Below, in pieces: positions 22,807 through 32,118 of a DNA stretch of 64,000 nt (positions within the stretch are counted from its first letter, which is position 1; the number at the start of each line of letters is the position of its first letter). The stretch is from the NCBI GenBank assembly GCA_036159995.1, contig JAYYEI010000002.1, forward strand, positions 1 through 64,000, read 5' to 3'. The position numbers and the translations under genes were made by a program. A model generated the notes under the pieces. It saw only the letters and a list, made by a program, of their open reading frames with translations, ran no database searches and was not told where the DNA came from. This DNA is from UBA8752 sp036159995. Lineage in GTDB: Bacteria > Bacteroidota > Bacteroidia > Flavobacteriales_D > Sanyastnellaceae.

Positions 22807-24300
22807 TCAACTTCGGGAATCCACCGGAAGGGTGACCCGGAAGGTGGTGCCGACGCCCTCCTCGCTCCGGAGGATGACGATCTGCCCGCCGTGGTATTCC
22901 TTGACGATCCGCTTGACCAGGCTCAGGCCCAAGCCCCAGCCACGGGCCTTCGTGCTGAACCCCGGATCGAAAATCTGCCGCTGGACCCGACGCGGCATGC
23001 CCTTTCCATTGTCCTGTATGTCCAGTTGGGCCTTGCCTGGCTCCACGGTCAAGGTGACACCGAGCGAACCGGACCCCTCCATGGCGTCCACCGCATTCTT
23101 GGTGAGATTTTCAAGCACCCATCCAAACAGGGCGGGGTTGTAGGCCACGGGCACCGCGCCGGTCGGTACCGCCACCTGGAAGGTCACCGCGCGTGGCATG
23201 CGGCGCTCGAGGTAGCCCATCGTTTCGGTGACGAATGCGCCCAGGTCGTCCACCCCCAACTCCGGGTCGGAACCAATCTTGGAGAAGCGGTCAGTGACGG
23301 TCCTTAAGCGGTCCAAATCCTTGCCGAGTTCACCCAAGACGTCTTCGGAGACCCCTTCGCCCCGCAGCACCTCGACCCAAGCCAGGAGGGCCGACAGCGG
23401 GGTGCCAAGCTGGTGGGCCGTTTCCTTGGCCATGCCGACCCAGACCCGGTTCTGTTCGGACCGGCGGAAAGCGCTGAATGTCGAGTAGGCGAGCAACAGG
23501 AAGCCCCCGATGATCAGCAGCTGAACGACCGGGAAAAAGCGGAGTTGCTTCAGCACGATGGACTCGTCGTACAGGATCCAGCGCCGGCCCGTCTCGGGCA
23601 GGTCGAGCGCAATGGGCGGGTTCGTCGCGGCCAACCGTTGGATGAGCGCGGTCGTGTCCGCGAGATCGGCCTCGGCGAAGCGGTCGGCCTGCAGCACCTG
23701 TTGGAGGGAGGAGTCCGCCAACAACACCGGAATCGACGCCGAATTGATCACCGTCTCCGAAATGAAGGAATGGATGATATCGTCCATCACCGAGCGAAGT
23801 TCCCGGAACCGGTTGCTCTGGTCATAGTACACCATCAGGCCCTCCTCGAACTCGATTACCGACCCTTTGGACTCCAGAGCAACCCGCATCGAATCCAAGC
23901 GCTCCGGGGTCCGCAACGGCTCTGGCACATGAATGTCCGCCTGAAGCTTGCCATCCTTGTAGACGAGCACAGGAATCGTCCTGTTTCCCTGGATAAAACG
24001 GGTGATGAAGGTCAAGTCAATGGGGGCGCCCGGCTCGGCTTCCTGAATGATTCGGTAGGCCTCGCCCATCAGGTCGGCCTTGTCCCGCTCTTCCGTCCTG
24101 AGCGAGGCGAAGAGGGCATCCGTGTACCGGACCAGTTCCGCCCGTTGGACGATGGCTTCCGACCACAACTCCACCTTCCGCTGCTCCTCCGCCCGGAGCG
24201 TGCGCGCGATGCGTCCGCTAGACCACAGGGTCAGCGCCACGATGGCCGTCGCCCCCAAAAGGAGGACAATGCGGGAAGTCTGCTTGTTGCGGAGGGCCAT
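22807..24300 (-). CDS. Membrane sensor histidine kinase
   Basis: A 497-aa two-TM kinase: TM1 at about 10-28, a 225-residue extracytoplasmic sensor region, TM2 at about 254-274 (VVQLLIIGGFLLLAYSTF), then the H-box KETAHQLGTPLSALLAW with H296. The ATPase domain has NLTKNAVDAM (N-box), IQDNGKGMP (G1) and GWGLGLSLVKRIV (G2). There is no HAMP domain. No response regulator is adjacent; the nearest neighbours are tRNA-Leu and an AsmA-like gene. The signal is unknown. The HQLGTPLS box is common in Bacteroidota kinases. Confidence 0.93.
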   Translation of the reverse strand: MALRNKQTSRIVLLLGATAIVALTLWSSGRIARTLRAEEQRKVELWSEAIVQRAELVRYTDALFASLRTEERDKADLMGEAYRIIQEAEPGAPIDLTFITRFIQGNRTIPVLVYKDGKLQADIHVPEPLRTPERLDSMRVALESKGSVIEFEEGLMVYYDQSNRFRELRSVMDDIIHSFISETVINSASIPVLLADSSLQQVLQADRFAEADLADTTALIQRLAATNPPIALDLPETGRRWILYDESIVLKQLRFFPVVQLLIIGGFLLLAYSTFSAFRRSEQNRVWVGMAKETAHQLGTPLSALLAWVEVLRGEGVSEDVLGELGKDLDRLRTVTDRFSKIGSDPELGVDDLGAFVTETMGYLERRMPRAVTFQVAVPTGAVPVAYNPALFGWVLENLTKNAVDAMEGSGSLGVTLTVEPGKAQLDIQDNGKGMPRRVQRQIFDPGFSTKARGWGLGLSLVKRIVKEYHGGQIVILRSEEGVGTTFRVTLPVDSRS

Positions 24301-24331
24301 GGTTGAGGTCGGAGGTCAAACGCGAACCGAT

Positions 24332-24342
24332 GCGAAAAGGTA
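24332..24342 (-). promoter_or_regulatory. Possible -7 box of the sensor kinase gene
   Basis: TACCTTTTCGC on the minus strand, about 32 bp before the ATG at 24300. It matches TAnnTTT but not the final G position; no good -33. Confidence 0.3.
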
Positions 24343-24400
24343 TGCAGACCCACTCTCGACCCGACCCGAGTCCCCGTCTTCATTGGGCACGAAATGCAAA

Positions 24401-24423
24401 AACGCCGGCTCGAAGCCGACGTT
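24401..24423. terminator. Bidirectional hairpin between the AsmA-like and kinase genes
   Basis: AACGCCGGCT and AGCCGACGTT pair (one G-T) around a 3-nt loop; T runs follow on both strands. On the minus strand it lies 130 bp after the AsmA-like gene stop and would end that transcript. The rest of this 252-bp gap holds AT-rich sequence at about 24490-24540 with no gene that I can support. Confidence 0.7.
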
Positions 24424-24552
24424 TTCAACCTTGGGAGGTCCCAAGTCAATTTGGTTAAGCTCCCCGGCGAGGTTCATTTCGCATCGGGGGGGTTGCAATA
24501 TACCAAATATTAACGTTTGTCGATACATCAAACTAATTGGTCTTGAATCGCA

Positions 24553-27171
24553 TCACCAGTCGTCATCGTCATCGTCCAGCACGGAAGTCGGCTTCTTGTC
24601 GGCATCCGATTGAGGTTCCGGCCGCTCCGACCCTTCAGTCACCGTCGGGATGGTGGATGTCCTGGCATCCCTCGACCCCGACGCATTCTCCTCTGGCGGC
24701 ACAGGATCTCCTGTGATGGCGCCGCGCAACCGATCCCAGGCCCCCTGACGCTCTTCGCGTCGGTGCTCCTGGTGCGCCCTCCGGTCATACCCGAATTCCG
24801 GGTCCTCCAATGTCCCCCCGATGGCCAGGAAGAACCGGTGGCCAAGGCCATCCTCTTCCATCGGCCCGAATTCGCCCTCTCCCGACTTCAGGTCCCGCAG
24901 GGCGAAGTCCAATGTGAAATCCATCGGTCCCTCCATGCGGTACCACCCTTCCACTCCCACGTCCATTGCGTCGGACCGGACCTCCACGGGGGCCAGCGTG
25001 ATCACTCCGCGTTCCAACTCCACCTGCGCATCCACCGGCTCAAAGCGCACCCGCTTCAACCGACGCCTCAAATCCTGAGCGTCGGCGATGAGGCGGTACT
25101 TCCTCTCGGACTCGAGCACCTCGGGAATCTCCTGCAACAGCTCGAATCCAATGAGCTCCAGTTGTTCCATGCGCACGCGGACGTCCGCATCCCACGGTGC
25201 CGTACCCTGTCGGTCAAACACATGAGACACTGTGCCTTCTGCCCAGACCCGTCCCCGCACATGGCGCGGCAACAAGGTCTGCTGGCCCAATCCGGAGGTC
25301 CCTTCGAGCACCTTCGCCAAATCGCCATCCATCAGCACCCCGTCGAATCGGGCAGCCCGGCCATTGACCTTCCCGGTCGCCTCGACCCTGCCCCCCATTC
25401 CTTCGGCGTCGAGCGATTCGATCTCCAACGCTCCTCCTTGCCATTCTCCCCGCAGCGCCATCTGGTCCAGCGACAGGTCACCCTGGGTCAAGGGCCCCGT
25501 TCTCAACTCTACGGCCCATATACCATCCCAGGCACCCGCTTCTCCCTCCGGCCCTTCCAACCACGGCTGCACGACAGGGCGCAACGCGTCCACATCCAAA
25601 CGGTCCAACGTCACGTCCAAGCGGCCTTTCTCTCCCATCCACGCGGCCTCCAATTCTCCTGACATCCCAGGCAGCGTCACCCCCTCCAATCGCCCAGTCC
25701 ACCCTGTCCCTCCGGGATCCATTCGGGCGTCAAGTCGGTCCAGACCAAGTGCACTTCCCGCCTGGTCCACCACCAATTCGGTGACCACAACCTGAGATTC
25801 AGGACCCACGGCCCACGAGGTCAAGGTGCCCTCCTTCAGGGTCAGATCCACTGAACCGTCCACGTCGATGCGGCCACCGGCTTGTGCCTCCAGCGCGGTC
25901 CAAGGCGCTTCTTCCGGGAAAGGCAGCCACGGCCAAAGATCAACCGGGCGGAATACCCCGCGGCCCCGCGCCGACAACTCCATCCTTCCCGCCGATTCCC
26001 GCACCTCAGCCCTTCCGGCAAACTCTCCGCCGGCCAACGACACGGCCAAGGCGGGGGCGATGGCCCTCCACCCCTTGGCCACACTGAACGCCTCGAGGCG
26101 TCCTCCCGTCCAATCAATCCGACCCGCCTCCTCAGTGCGGCTCAGGCCCTTTGGCTCCACCCGCACAGCCCAAACGCCGTTCCAATCCCCATCCTCAGGA
26201 CCGGTCCAATGGAAGCTTTCCGGAAGACGACCAATCGCCACATCCAATGCCGCCTGCCCCTCCATTCCACGAAAAACCGGAGCCAACGCCGCCTGCACGG
26301 AGGGGGGGAGGGTGGCCTCCGCGGCCGATACAGCATACCGCTCCGACGTCAACGCTAGGCTGAAACCTTCGACATCCGACGTCAATTGCCCCGACAACGG
26401 CACCTCGACCCGTCCGTCACCCAGCGCGGCCTCCGTCAGGTTCATCCGCACATCATCTCCTTCCAGACGACCATCGAGGGCGCACCGGACCGTTCGGCCA
26501 TCCAACCAGCGATCGTCTCCTGTCTCCAGCACCAGCCGTTGCACGCTGGCCTCTCCCTGCCATTCAATCCCTTCCTCCAAGGACGTGAGGGCCATGTCGG
26601 CGGACGACACCATGCCGGACCAGGTCACAGGTTGTCCCTCCCCATTCCATTCCCCTTCCAATTCCACATCCCGCAGCATGAGACGTTCAATGCTCCAGCT
26701 GTCGAGGCCCTCGGACGCTCCCAATCCGACCGTCCAGAACACCCAGTTCTCCTGTCCGGAGCGGGCGCGGTGCACGCGCAACCGTCCCCCTTGGAGTCGC
26801 AGCGCTCGGACGTCCAGGCGGTCCTCCAGCAGCGGCCACCACCCCATGCGGAATCCCAGCTCCTCCAACTGCACGAAGTCCTGGCCCCGCTCAATGGCAT
26901 CCTCTACCCGCACGTCCTGAAGAATGACCTCCACGTCCGGCCACGCAGACCACAGCGACAGGGACACCGATCCCACCGCGACATCCGTGGCCAAATGCGG
27001 GCGGACGGCCTCGATGACCCGCGCCTCCAGCCCCCTGGACATCCAAGCCATGCCGGCAGAAAACGCAGCGAGCAAGACCAGCACCGACGCCAGCACCCAA
27101 CGCCAACCCTTCCGGGAAGTCCGTTGGCCCTCCGGGGCTTGAGTTGGAATCGTTCCGTGTTGCTCCTCCAT
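24553..27171 (-). CDS. AsmA-like inner-membrane protein
   Basis: An 872-aa protein with one N-terminal membrane anchor at about 24-48 (GWRWVLASVLVLLAAFSAGM), then a long beta-rich periplasmic region. LATDVAVGSVSLSLWSAWPD with VEVILQDVRVED is the AsmA N-terminal signature, and the C-terminal part (from about residue 700) resembles the AsmA C domain. AsmA-family proteins are long bridge-like proteins linked to lipid or outer membrane homeostasis. The end is odd: an acidic run VLDDDDDDW. It diverges from sodA. Confidence 0.85.
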   Translation of the reverse strand: MEEQHGTIPTQAPEGQRTSRKGWRWVLASVLVLLAAFSAGMAWMSRGLEARVIEAVRPHLATDVAVGSVSLSLWSAWPDVEVILQDVRVEDAIERGQDFVQLEELGFRMGWWPLLEDRLDVRALRLQGGRLRVHRARSGQENWVFWTVGLGASEGLDSWSIERLMLRDVELEGEWNGEGQPVTWSGMVSSADMALTSLEEGIEWQGEASVQRLVLETGDDRWLDGRTVRCALDGRLEGDDVRMNLTEAALGDGRVEVPLSGQLTSDVEGFSLALTSERYAVSAAEATLPPSVQAALAPVFRGMEGQAALDVAIGRLPESFHWTGPEDGDWNGVWAVRVEPKGLSRTEEAGRIDWTGGRLEAFSVAKGWRAIAPALAVSLAGGEFAGRAEVRESAGRMELSARGRGVFRPVDLWPWLPFPEEAPWTALEAQAGGRIDVDGSVDLTLKEGTLTSWAVGPESQVVVTELVVDQAGSALGLDRLDARMDPGGTGWTGRLEGVTLPGMSGELEAAWMGEKGRLDVTLDRLDVDALRPVVQPWLEGPEGEAGAWDGIWAVELRTGPLTQGDLSLDQMALRGEWQGGALEIESLDAEGMGGRVEATGKVNGRAARFDGVLMDGDLAKVLEGTSGLGQQTLLPRHVRGRVWAEGTVSHVFDRQGTAPWDADVRVRMEQLELIGFELLQEIPEVLESERKYRLIADAQDLRRRLKRVRFEPVDAQVELERGVITLAPVEVRSDAMDVGVEGWYRMEGPMDFTLDFALRDLKSGEGEFGPMEEDGLGHRFFLAIGGTLEDPEFGYDRRAHQEHRREERQGAWDRLRGAITGDPVPPEENASGSRDARTSTIPTVTEGSERPEPQSDADKKPTSVLDDDDDDW

Positions 27172-27294
27172 GCTGTGACGCCCACAAAGATTGTCGGCCC
27201 ATGCTCCCCTCCACAGGGGGTGGTTGAACCAACGCCAACGTGGAAGGTTGGATTATGGACATCCGGAAAGAAATTCTACCGGCAAACCTGCACC

Positions 27295-28050
27295 ATGGAC
27301 AAGCGCACTTTCATCAAACTGAGCGGAATGGCCGGAGCCGGCCTCGTCGCCGCCCCCCTCGTCTCCGGACTCATCGGCTGCGGCAACGCGCCGGTCGACC
27401 CGGGAACCCCGGCCGCACAGGATGCGGCCCCCACCGGCTTCACCCTCCCTGAGCTCGGCTACGCGCATGACGCCCTCGAGCCCGCCATCGACCGGCAGAC
27501 GATGAAAATCCACCACGAACGGCACCACGCCGGGTACGTTCGGAAACTCAATGCGGCGCTCGAAGGTCACGCCATGGCCGGCCAGTCCCTCGAGGCCCTG
27601 CTGGCCGGCCTCGGGCCGAACGACACCGGACTGCGGAACAACGGCGGCGGACACTTCAACCACACCCTGTTCTGGAAGGTCCTCACCCCCTCTTCCGAGG
27701 CTACCGGACCCAGCGGCATGCTCGCCGACCGCATCACGGCCTCCTTCGGCAGCCAGGACGCCCTGCTCGACGCCTTGTCCCAAGCCGCCGGATCCCGCTT
27801 CGGCTCCGGCTGGGCCTGGCTGGTGCAAGACGAGAATCAGCCCGATCGGCTCTTCGTCTGTTCGACCGCCAACCAAGACAACCCTCTGATGAAAGGCGTC
27901 GTGGAGGCCGACCACCAAGGGCGTCCGCTCCTCGGCATCGACGTCTGGGAGCACGCCTACTACCTGAACTATCAGAACCGCCGGACGGATTACGTCGCGG
28001 CCGTACTCGACCGCATCAATTGGTCTGAGGTGGCGGCGCTGATGGCCTGA
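27295..28050 (+). CDS. sodA: Lipoprotein superoxide dismutase, Mn-type
   Basis: Disproportionates superoxide. The 251-aa precursor starts with a Tat-like signal (DKRTFIKLSG; KR replaces RR) and a lipobox LIGC with Cys 29, so the enzyme is likely a periplasm-facing lipoprotein. The catalytic domain has MKIHHERHHAGYV, GGGHFNHTLFW, STANQDNPL and GIDVWEHAYYLNYQNRR: three His and one Asp as metal ligands, and the ANQD Gln typical of Mn-type enzymes. An open frame continues upstream through the asmA antisense strand, but the ATG at 27295 starts the signal. It overlaps the convergent lipoprotein gene by 35 bp. Confidence 0.93.
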   Translation: MDKRTFIKLSGMAGAGLVAAPLVSGLIGCGNAPVDPGTPAAQDAAPTGFTLPELGYAHDALEPAIDRQTMKIHHERHHAGYVRKLNAALEGHAMAGQSLEALLAGLGPNDTGLRNNGGGHFNHTLFWKVLTPSSEATGPSGMLADRITASFGSQDALLDALSQAAGSRFGSGWAWLVQDENQPDRLFVCSTANQDNPLMKGVVEADHQGRPLLGIDVWEHAYYLNYQNRRTDYVAAVLDRINWSEVAALMA

Positions 28051-28585
28051 CTCGGCCTCCGCGCGGCAAGGGCACACTGCCCTCCTCCAAGTCGTACACA
28101 CCCTCCTTGAGCAGGGTGCGGAACTCCTTGGCCGTGGGGCTGAAGAGCCAATAGGAATACCCGGGCTTTCCCCCGGACTTCTTCCGTTCGCGTGGACTCT
28201 CCATGAAGGTGGCCGTCTGCTTCAGCCAGGACTCGTCGTCGTCGAAGGTGGCGGTCCGGAAGACGTCTCCTTCCCGCTTCAACAGGAAGACCTCCCAATG
28301 GCCGGTCTCCGTGACAGGCTGGCTCATCACCACGTGGCCCGCCATGCGTCGGAGGAGGAAATCCTCCCCATTGACCAGCACCTCATCGTTGATGCGGACG
28401 GTGTCCTTGCCAATGGTCCACACCTCATCACCATCCACGATCTCACCGCGGAAGGCCTTCGGAATGTTGGGGAGGTTGTAGCGCCCAGGGGGCATGGGCT
28501 CATTGAACTGCACCTTGGGGTTGCAGGACGTCAACAGGGCGAGGACCGCCAAGCACAAGGTGATCGAGGAGAGGGAGTTCATCAT
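28016..28585 (-). CDS. Small lipoprotein of unknown function after uppP
   Basis: A 189-aa protein with a lipoprotein signal MMNSLSSITLCLAVLALLTS and Cys 21. The mature part contains MPPGRYNLPNIPKAFRGEIV and a mixed beta pattern, with a proline-rich end PSAPPPQTN; I do not recognise the family. The ATG overlaps the uppP stop (ATGA), giving an uppP-coupled last gene. The 3' end overlaps sodA by 35 bp. The start may be the first or second Met. Confidence 0.75.
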   Translation of the reverse strand: MMNSLSSITLCLAVLALLTSCNPKVQFNEPMPPGRYNLPNIPKAFRGEIVDGDEVWTIGKDTVRINDEVLVNGEDFLLRRMAGHVVMSQPVTETGHWEVFLLKREGDVFRTATFDDDESWLKQTATFMESPRERKKSGGKPGYSYWLFSPTAKEFRTLLKEGVYDLEEGSVPLPRGGRVRPSAPPPQTN

Positions 28586-29376
28586 GATCCGAGCATGAGG
28601 GCGGCCAAACCGACCACCGCACAGTAAACGGCGAAGCCATTGAATCCATTGCGCTTCACCAGCGACATCATCGCGGTGCAGGCCCACCATCCACTCAGGA
28701 AGGCGGCAGCGGCACCGATGAGGAGGGTGGATGTCGGAGCGCCCCCGGCCTCCACGGAGGGGTCGAGCAGGTCCTTGACCTCGAGCAGCGTCGCGCCCAG
28801 AATGGGCGGCAAAACCATCAGAAAACTGAAACGAGCCGCCTCTTCCCGGTCCACGCCCAGCAAAAGCGCCGCGGAAATCGTCGCCCCGCTCCGGCTGATT
28901 CCCGGGAGCACGGCCACCGCCTGGGCACACCCGATGATCCCGGCTTCCAACACGCCGACTCGCCCTCCTTCACGGCCCCGACGCTGCGCCCAGAACAGCA
29001 GGGCCGCCGTGACGAGGAGAGCGGCCCCCACCGCCCCAAGATGACCGTCCAACCGGGCTTCGATCGCGTCCTTGAACAACAGGCCCACCACGCCAACCGG
29101 AACCATGGACAGCAAAATGAGCCCGGCGAATCCCCGGGCCGTCCTGCCCGCTTCACCCGACACGAACAAGCCGCGCACCAACGAAACGATGTCCCGCCGA
29201 AACACCACGATCGTGCTGAGCGCCGTCGCGCCGTGTACCACCACGCTGAAGGCGAGGCCTCCATCGTCCACACCCAACACGGCCTTGCCCAATTCAAGGT
29301 GGCCGGAACTGCTGACGGGAAGGAATTCGGTCAGGCCCTGGATCAGCCCCAGGAGGAACGCCTCCAGTGCACCCAT
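28582..29376 (-). CDS. uppP: Undecaprenyl-diphosphatase
   Basis: A 264-aa polytopic inner membrane phosphatase (BacA family) that regenerates undecaprenyl phosphate, the lipid carrier for peptidoglycan and other wall polymers. The N-terminal motif is GLIQGLTEFLPVSSSGHLEL and the second signature is PGISRSGATISAALLLGV; both hold the catalytic residues. Third gene of the ftsX-DUF3098-uppP-lipoprotein run, an order I associate with Bacteroidota. Confidence 0.96.
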   Translation of the reverse strand: MGALEAFLLGLIQGLTEFLPVSSSGHLELGKAVLGVDDGGLAFSVVVHGATALSTIVVFRRDIVSLVRGLFVSGEAGRTARGFAGLILLSMVPVGVVGLLFKDAIEARLDGHLGAVGAALLVTAALLFWAQRRGREGGRVGVLEAGIIGCAQAVAVLPGISRSGATISAALLLGVDREEAARFSFLMVLPPILGATLLEVKDLLDPSVEAGGAPTSTLLIGAAAAFLSGWWACTAMMSLVKRNGFNGFAVYCAVVGLAALMLGS

Positions 29377-29380
29377 GCGA

Positions 29381-29647
29381 TTACTCCTGGCCGGCTTCCG
29401 CCGGGAACCGCTTCAGGATGCTGTAGAAAATGACGCCGTATCCGAGGAGCACCGTGAGGGGCGCAATCGTGATGCGCCGGGTGCTGAAGATGGCCTCGCT
29501 GAATTCATTGGGGTCTTCCACACCCCCTCCGCTCATGAGCAGATAACCCGCGGCCAACAGGCCCAGACCCAAAAGGAAGAAGAGGTAGTTCCGGCGTTCA
29601 AACGGAAACGCGTTGCGGCCTTCGTTAGCGGGCGTGGGACTGCTCAT
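29381..29647 (-). CDS. DUF3098 family small membrane protein
   Basis: An 88-aa protein with two membrane segments: RRNYLFFLLGLGLLAAGYLL and ITIAPLTVLLGYGVIFYSIL. The intervening segment DPNEFSEAIFSTRR and the FPFERRNYL opening fit DUF3098. The ATG at 29647 is preferred to an upstream one because it gives the family N-terminus. Located between ftsX and uppP, its usual place; its role is unknown but a division or envelope link is inferred from neighbours. Confidence 0.85.
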   Translation of the reverse strand: MSSPTPANEGRNAFPFERRNYLFFLLGLGLLAAGYLLMSGGGVEDPNEFSEAIFSTRRITIAPLTVLLGYGVIFYSILKRFPAEAGQE

Positions 29648-29681
29648 GGCACGAAAGTAAGCGTTGCGTGGCGCCCGAGGT

Positions 29682-30545
29682 TCAGACCAATTTATCAAGC
29701 CGGGCCCCCAGGTACCGGGCCACCGCCCACCTCGCGCTCAATCCCGTCATCAGCAGACCCATGACCACTTGCAAAGCCAGCAGCAGGCCCAATTTCTCCG
29801 GACCCCACCCCTCCAGCACGGACAGGAAGGGCTTGAGCAGGCCGAGCAGGCCCACCACCGCGGCATAGGCCAGCGTGGCCCCCACCAAACCATAGCCCAT
29901 CGCTTCGGCAATGAAGGGTTGGCGAATCCGAGATGGTGGCGCTCCCACCAGGTCCATGCTGCGGATGAGCTGGCGCCGGCCGAAGACACTCAGGCGCACC
30001 ACATTGAAAATCTGCGCAACAGCCACCGCCATGAAAATTGCCAGCAAGAGAACAAGCGGAGTGGTCCAATCCGAGAAGCCGCGCTCCAACCGCTCCAGAA
30101 TCCGGCGCGGATAGGCGACCCGGGTCACCCCTTCTCGGCCTTCCCACCCGGAGGCGAGTGCCGCCAGACCCGCCACCCCTTCGCGGTCAATCCACTCTGG
30201 GTCCAGCGTCAATTCAATCAAGGAGGGCAAAGGAGAGTCCCCCAAGAAATCCATGAACGGCTCGCCCAGTTCGCGCTCCATCTCTGCAGAAGCGGAGTCA
30301 GCGTCGATGTACACCGCTGATTGAACCCCTTCCTCACCCAGCCAGTCCACCGCCATCCGGCTGCCGTCGGCCCCTTCCTCCAGCACGATCTGCACAGTCA
30401 TGGACGCCAGCCAGTCCGTCCTCAATTCGCGGACGACCATGGCCCCGACGACGAGCGTGCCGAGCACGCCAAGGGTCAGCGCCACACCAAGCGCGGTCGA
30501 AAAGGCGGAGAACCCGTGGGCCTTGCTGCGAGAGGGTCGGGACAT
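29682..30545 (-). CDS. ftsX: Cell division protein FtsX
   Basis: A 287-aa FtsX-type permease with one N-terminal TM (about 17-40), a periplasmic domain to about 165, and three C-terminal TMs: PLVLLLAIFMAVAVAQIFNV, EAMGYGLVGATLAYAAVVGL and LGLLLALQVVMGLLMTGLSA. The RSMDLVGAPPSRIRQPF loop is the FtsX coupling segment to FtsE (FtsE is not in this window). FtsEX controls peptidoglycan hydrolases at the septum. The gene opens the ftsX-DUF3098-uppP run. Confidence 0.93.
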   Translation of the reverse strand: MSRPSRSKAHGFSAFSTALGVALTLGVLGTLVVGAMVVRELRTDWLASMTVQIVLEEGADGSRMAVDWLGEEGVQSAVYIDADSASAEMERELGEPFMDFLGDSPLPSLIELTLDPEWIDREGVAGLAALASGWEGREGVTRVAYPRRILERLERGFSDWTTPLVLLLAIFMAVAVAQIFNVVRLSVFGRRQLIRSMDLVGAPPSRIRQPFIAEAMGYGLVGATLAYAAVVGLLGLLKPFLSVLEGWGPEKLGLLLALQVVMGLLMTGLSARWAVARYLGARLDKLV

Positions 30546-30583
30546 GGGACGATGTGAAGGTAACGGCTACCTCGACGTCACGG

Positions 30584-31018
30584 TCACGTAGGCTCCGTGC
30601 CCATCAACTGCACGGTGAAGTGCAGATCAATGCCGGCGAGCGGATGGTTGAAGTCCACCTCGACCTCTTCCTCGGACACGCCGATGACCACGCCGTGGAG
30701 CTCCTCTCCCGTCTCGTCCCGCATGACGACGACCTCTCCCTCAGCCATCACGGAATCATCCAAGCCTTCCTCGTCCACGAACTGGGTCTTGGGCAACACG
30801 GCGAACGCCCCTTCCATCTCGGGTCCATAGGCCTTGTCAGCGGGGATTGTCAATTCGAATTGGTCACCCACGCCAGCGGACGTCACTGCGGCCTCGAGGT
30901 CCTCGAGAATCTCATCGGAGCCCGCCTCAAACGTGAAGGGCTCCTCCGGAACCGTGGCCTCGATGACCTCTCCCTCCGGGCCATCGGCGCGCAGGGTGTA
31001 ATGAATCGTGTATTTCAT
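30584..31018 (-). CDS. FKBP-type peptidyl-prolyl isomerase (SlyD-like)
   Basis: A 144-aa FKBP of the SlyD type: N-terminal half-domain, the IPADKAYGPEMEGAF loop, an insert-in-flap domain (about 66-115) and the closing FNHPLAGIDLHFTVQLMG. No signal peptide, so cytosolic. It lacks the His-rich tail of E. coli SlyD. The ATG at 31018 overlaps the DUF4837 stop in an ATGA pattern. Last gene of the tatA-mltD-DUF4837-FKBP run. Confidence 0.92.
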   Translation of the reverse strand: MKYTIHYTLRADGPEGEVIEATVPEEPFTFEAGSDEILEDLEAAVTSAGVGDQFELTIPADKAYGPEMEGAFAVLPKTQFVDEEGLDDSVMAEGEVVVMRDETGEELHGVVIGVSEEEVEVDFNHPLAGIDLHFTVQLMGTEPT

Positions 31019-32118
31019 GGTGTTTTTTTCTGCGTTTTGAGGGGGGCAAAAGACCGCACGATGGCCTCGACCTCCCGGAGGTATTCCCGTTTTCCGAAAT
31101 AGGGCGCGTAGACGTACCCGTCCACGGTGACCAATTGGCCCCGGGCTTCGTCCACCCAGGCGATGGAGGTCCAAGGGCCCCCCATGAAGTCGCCCTCCAT
31201 CTTCCAGAGGCCGCGCATGGTGGCGGCAAAACCGCCCCGATGGGAGACCTCCTCGTAGCGGGGCGGCAACCGGTATTCGGTCGTCATCCAGCTGTCGGGG
31301 TTCGGGCCGGACACCCGCGCTGCGAGCAGGGAGTCCCGACGCTCCAGCATCCTGGCCATCGAAAAATCCTCGGGACCAGCATAGGGTGTGCGGTGAACGA
31401 CAACCCCCAACTGCACATCGTGATTCCGTCCCCCCTTCATGCGGGTCAGGTTGCGCTCGATCCACGCGAATCCACCGACGGATTGAACCAATTGGGCATC
31501 CCTGGGCAGGATGCAGGACAACCCCTGCTTCTCCCGGATTGTCTGTTCGAGGACCTCGTTCCGGTCAAGTCCGAGCCATTGCCCATAGCGGGTGGCCTCT
31601 TCCTGCTCGAGCAAATCGGCCAGCATCTCGCCCTCCGCCGGGTCCAGCAACAGCTCCGCCGCGGCCTGGGCCGTCCTCGCCTTGATTTCCACGTAGATCT
31701 GGCCCTTGGCATACCGGGAGCGCATGACCCGCATGGAGGGGTCCTGCGTGTCGATGCGGTCGGCAATGTCGAACACCACCAGATTGCGGTGGGGCTTCCA
31801 GAAGCGGTCGAACTCATCCGGGTCGAGCCGGATGACATCAAAGCGGGGCTCGTATTGAGGCAGGACCCGAACCGGACCGAGGAACACACTGTCCACCGCC
31901 GCTCCGATGCCCCGGCTCCACGCCGACTCGGACACCACCATCACGACCTCCCCACTCGGACCGACCTTGCCGGGAAGCAGGGCAGCCCGCGAAGCGGCGT
32001 CCGACTTCCCATCGGAAGCCCCTCCGAAACAGGACGCCAAAAAAAGGGACACCCCCATCACCGCCAGGAGACCGGGCTTGATGCAGGGGCGAAGAAAGAG
32101 GTCAACGGGGGTCCGCAT
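31015..32118 (-). CDS. DUF4837 family lipoprotein
   Basis: A 367-aa protein with a lipoprotein signal ending GVSLFLASC (Cys 30). The middle contains SESAWSRGIGAAVDSVFLGP with QYEPRF after it, typical of DUF4837, a Bacteroidota-specific family of unknown function. A later Met at residue 21 gives a shorter signal. It overlaps mltD by 17 bp at its start and the FKBP gene by 4 bp at its end. Confidence 0.85.
   Translation of the reverse strand: MRTPVDLFLRPCIKPGLLAVMGVSLFLASCFGGASDGKSDAASRAALLPGKVGPSGEVVMVVSESAWSRGIGAAVDSVFLGPVRVLPQYEPRFDVIRLDPDEFDRFWKPHRNLVVFDIADRIDTQDPSMRVMRSRYAKGQIYVEIKARTAQAAAELLLDPAEGEMLADLLEQEEATRYGQWLGLDRNEVLEQTIREKQGLSCILPRDAQLVQSVGGFAWIERNLTRMKGGRNHDVQLGVVVHRTPYAGPEDFSMARMLERRDSLLAARVSGPNPDSWMTTEYRLPPRYEEVSHRGGFAATMRGLWKMEGDFMGGPWTSIAWVDEARGQLVTVDGYVYAPYFGKREYLREVEAIVRSFAPLKTQKKTP

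Noticed and set aside
27172..27294. Divergent promoters between the AsmA-like gene and sodA
   Set aside because: Only a one-mismatch -7 box (AATCTTTG, minus) without a -33 element and nothing convincing on the + strand.
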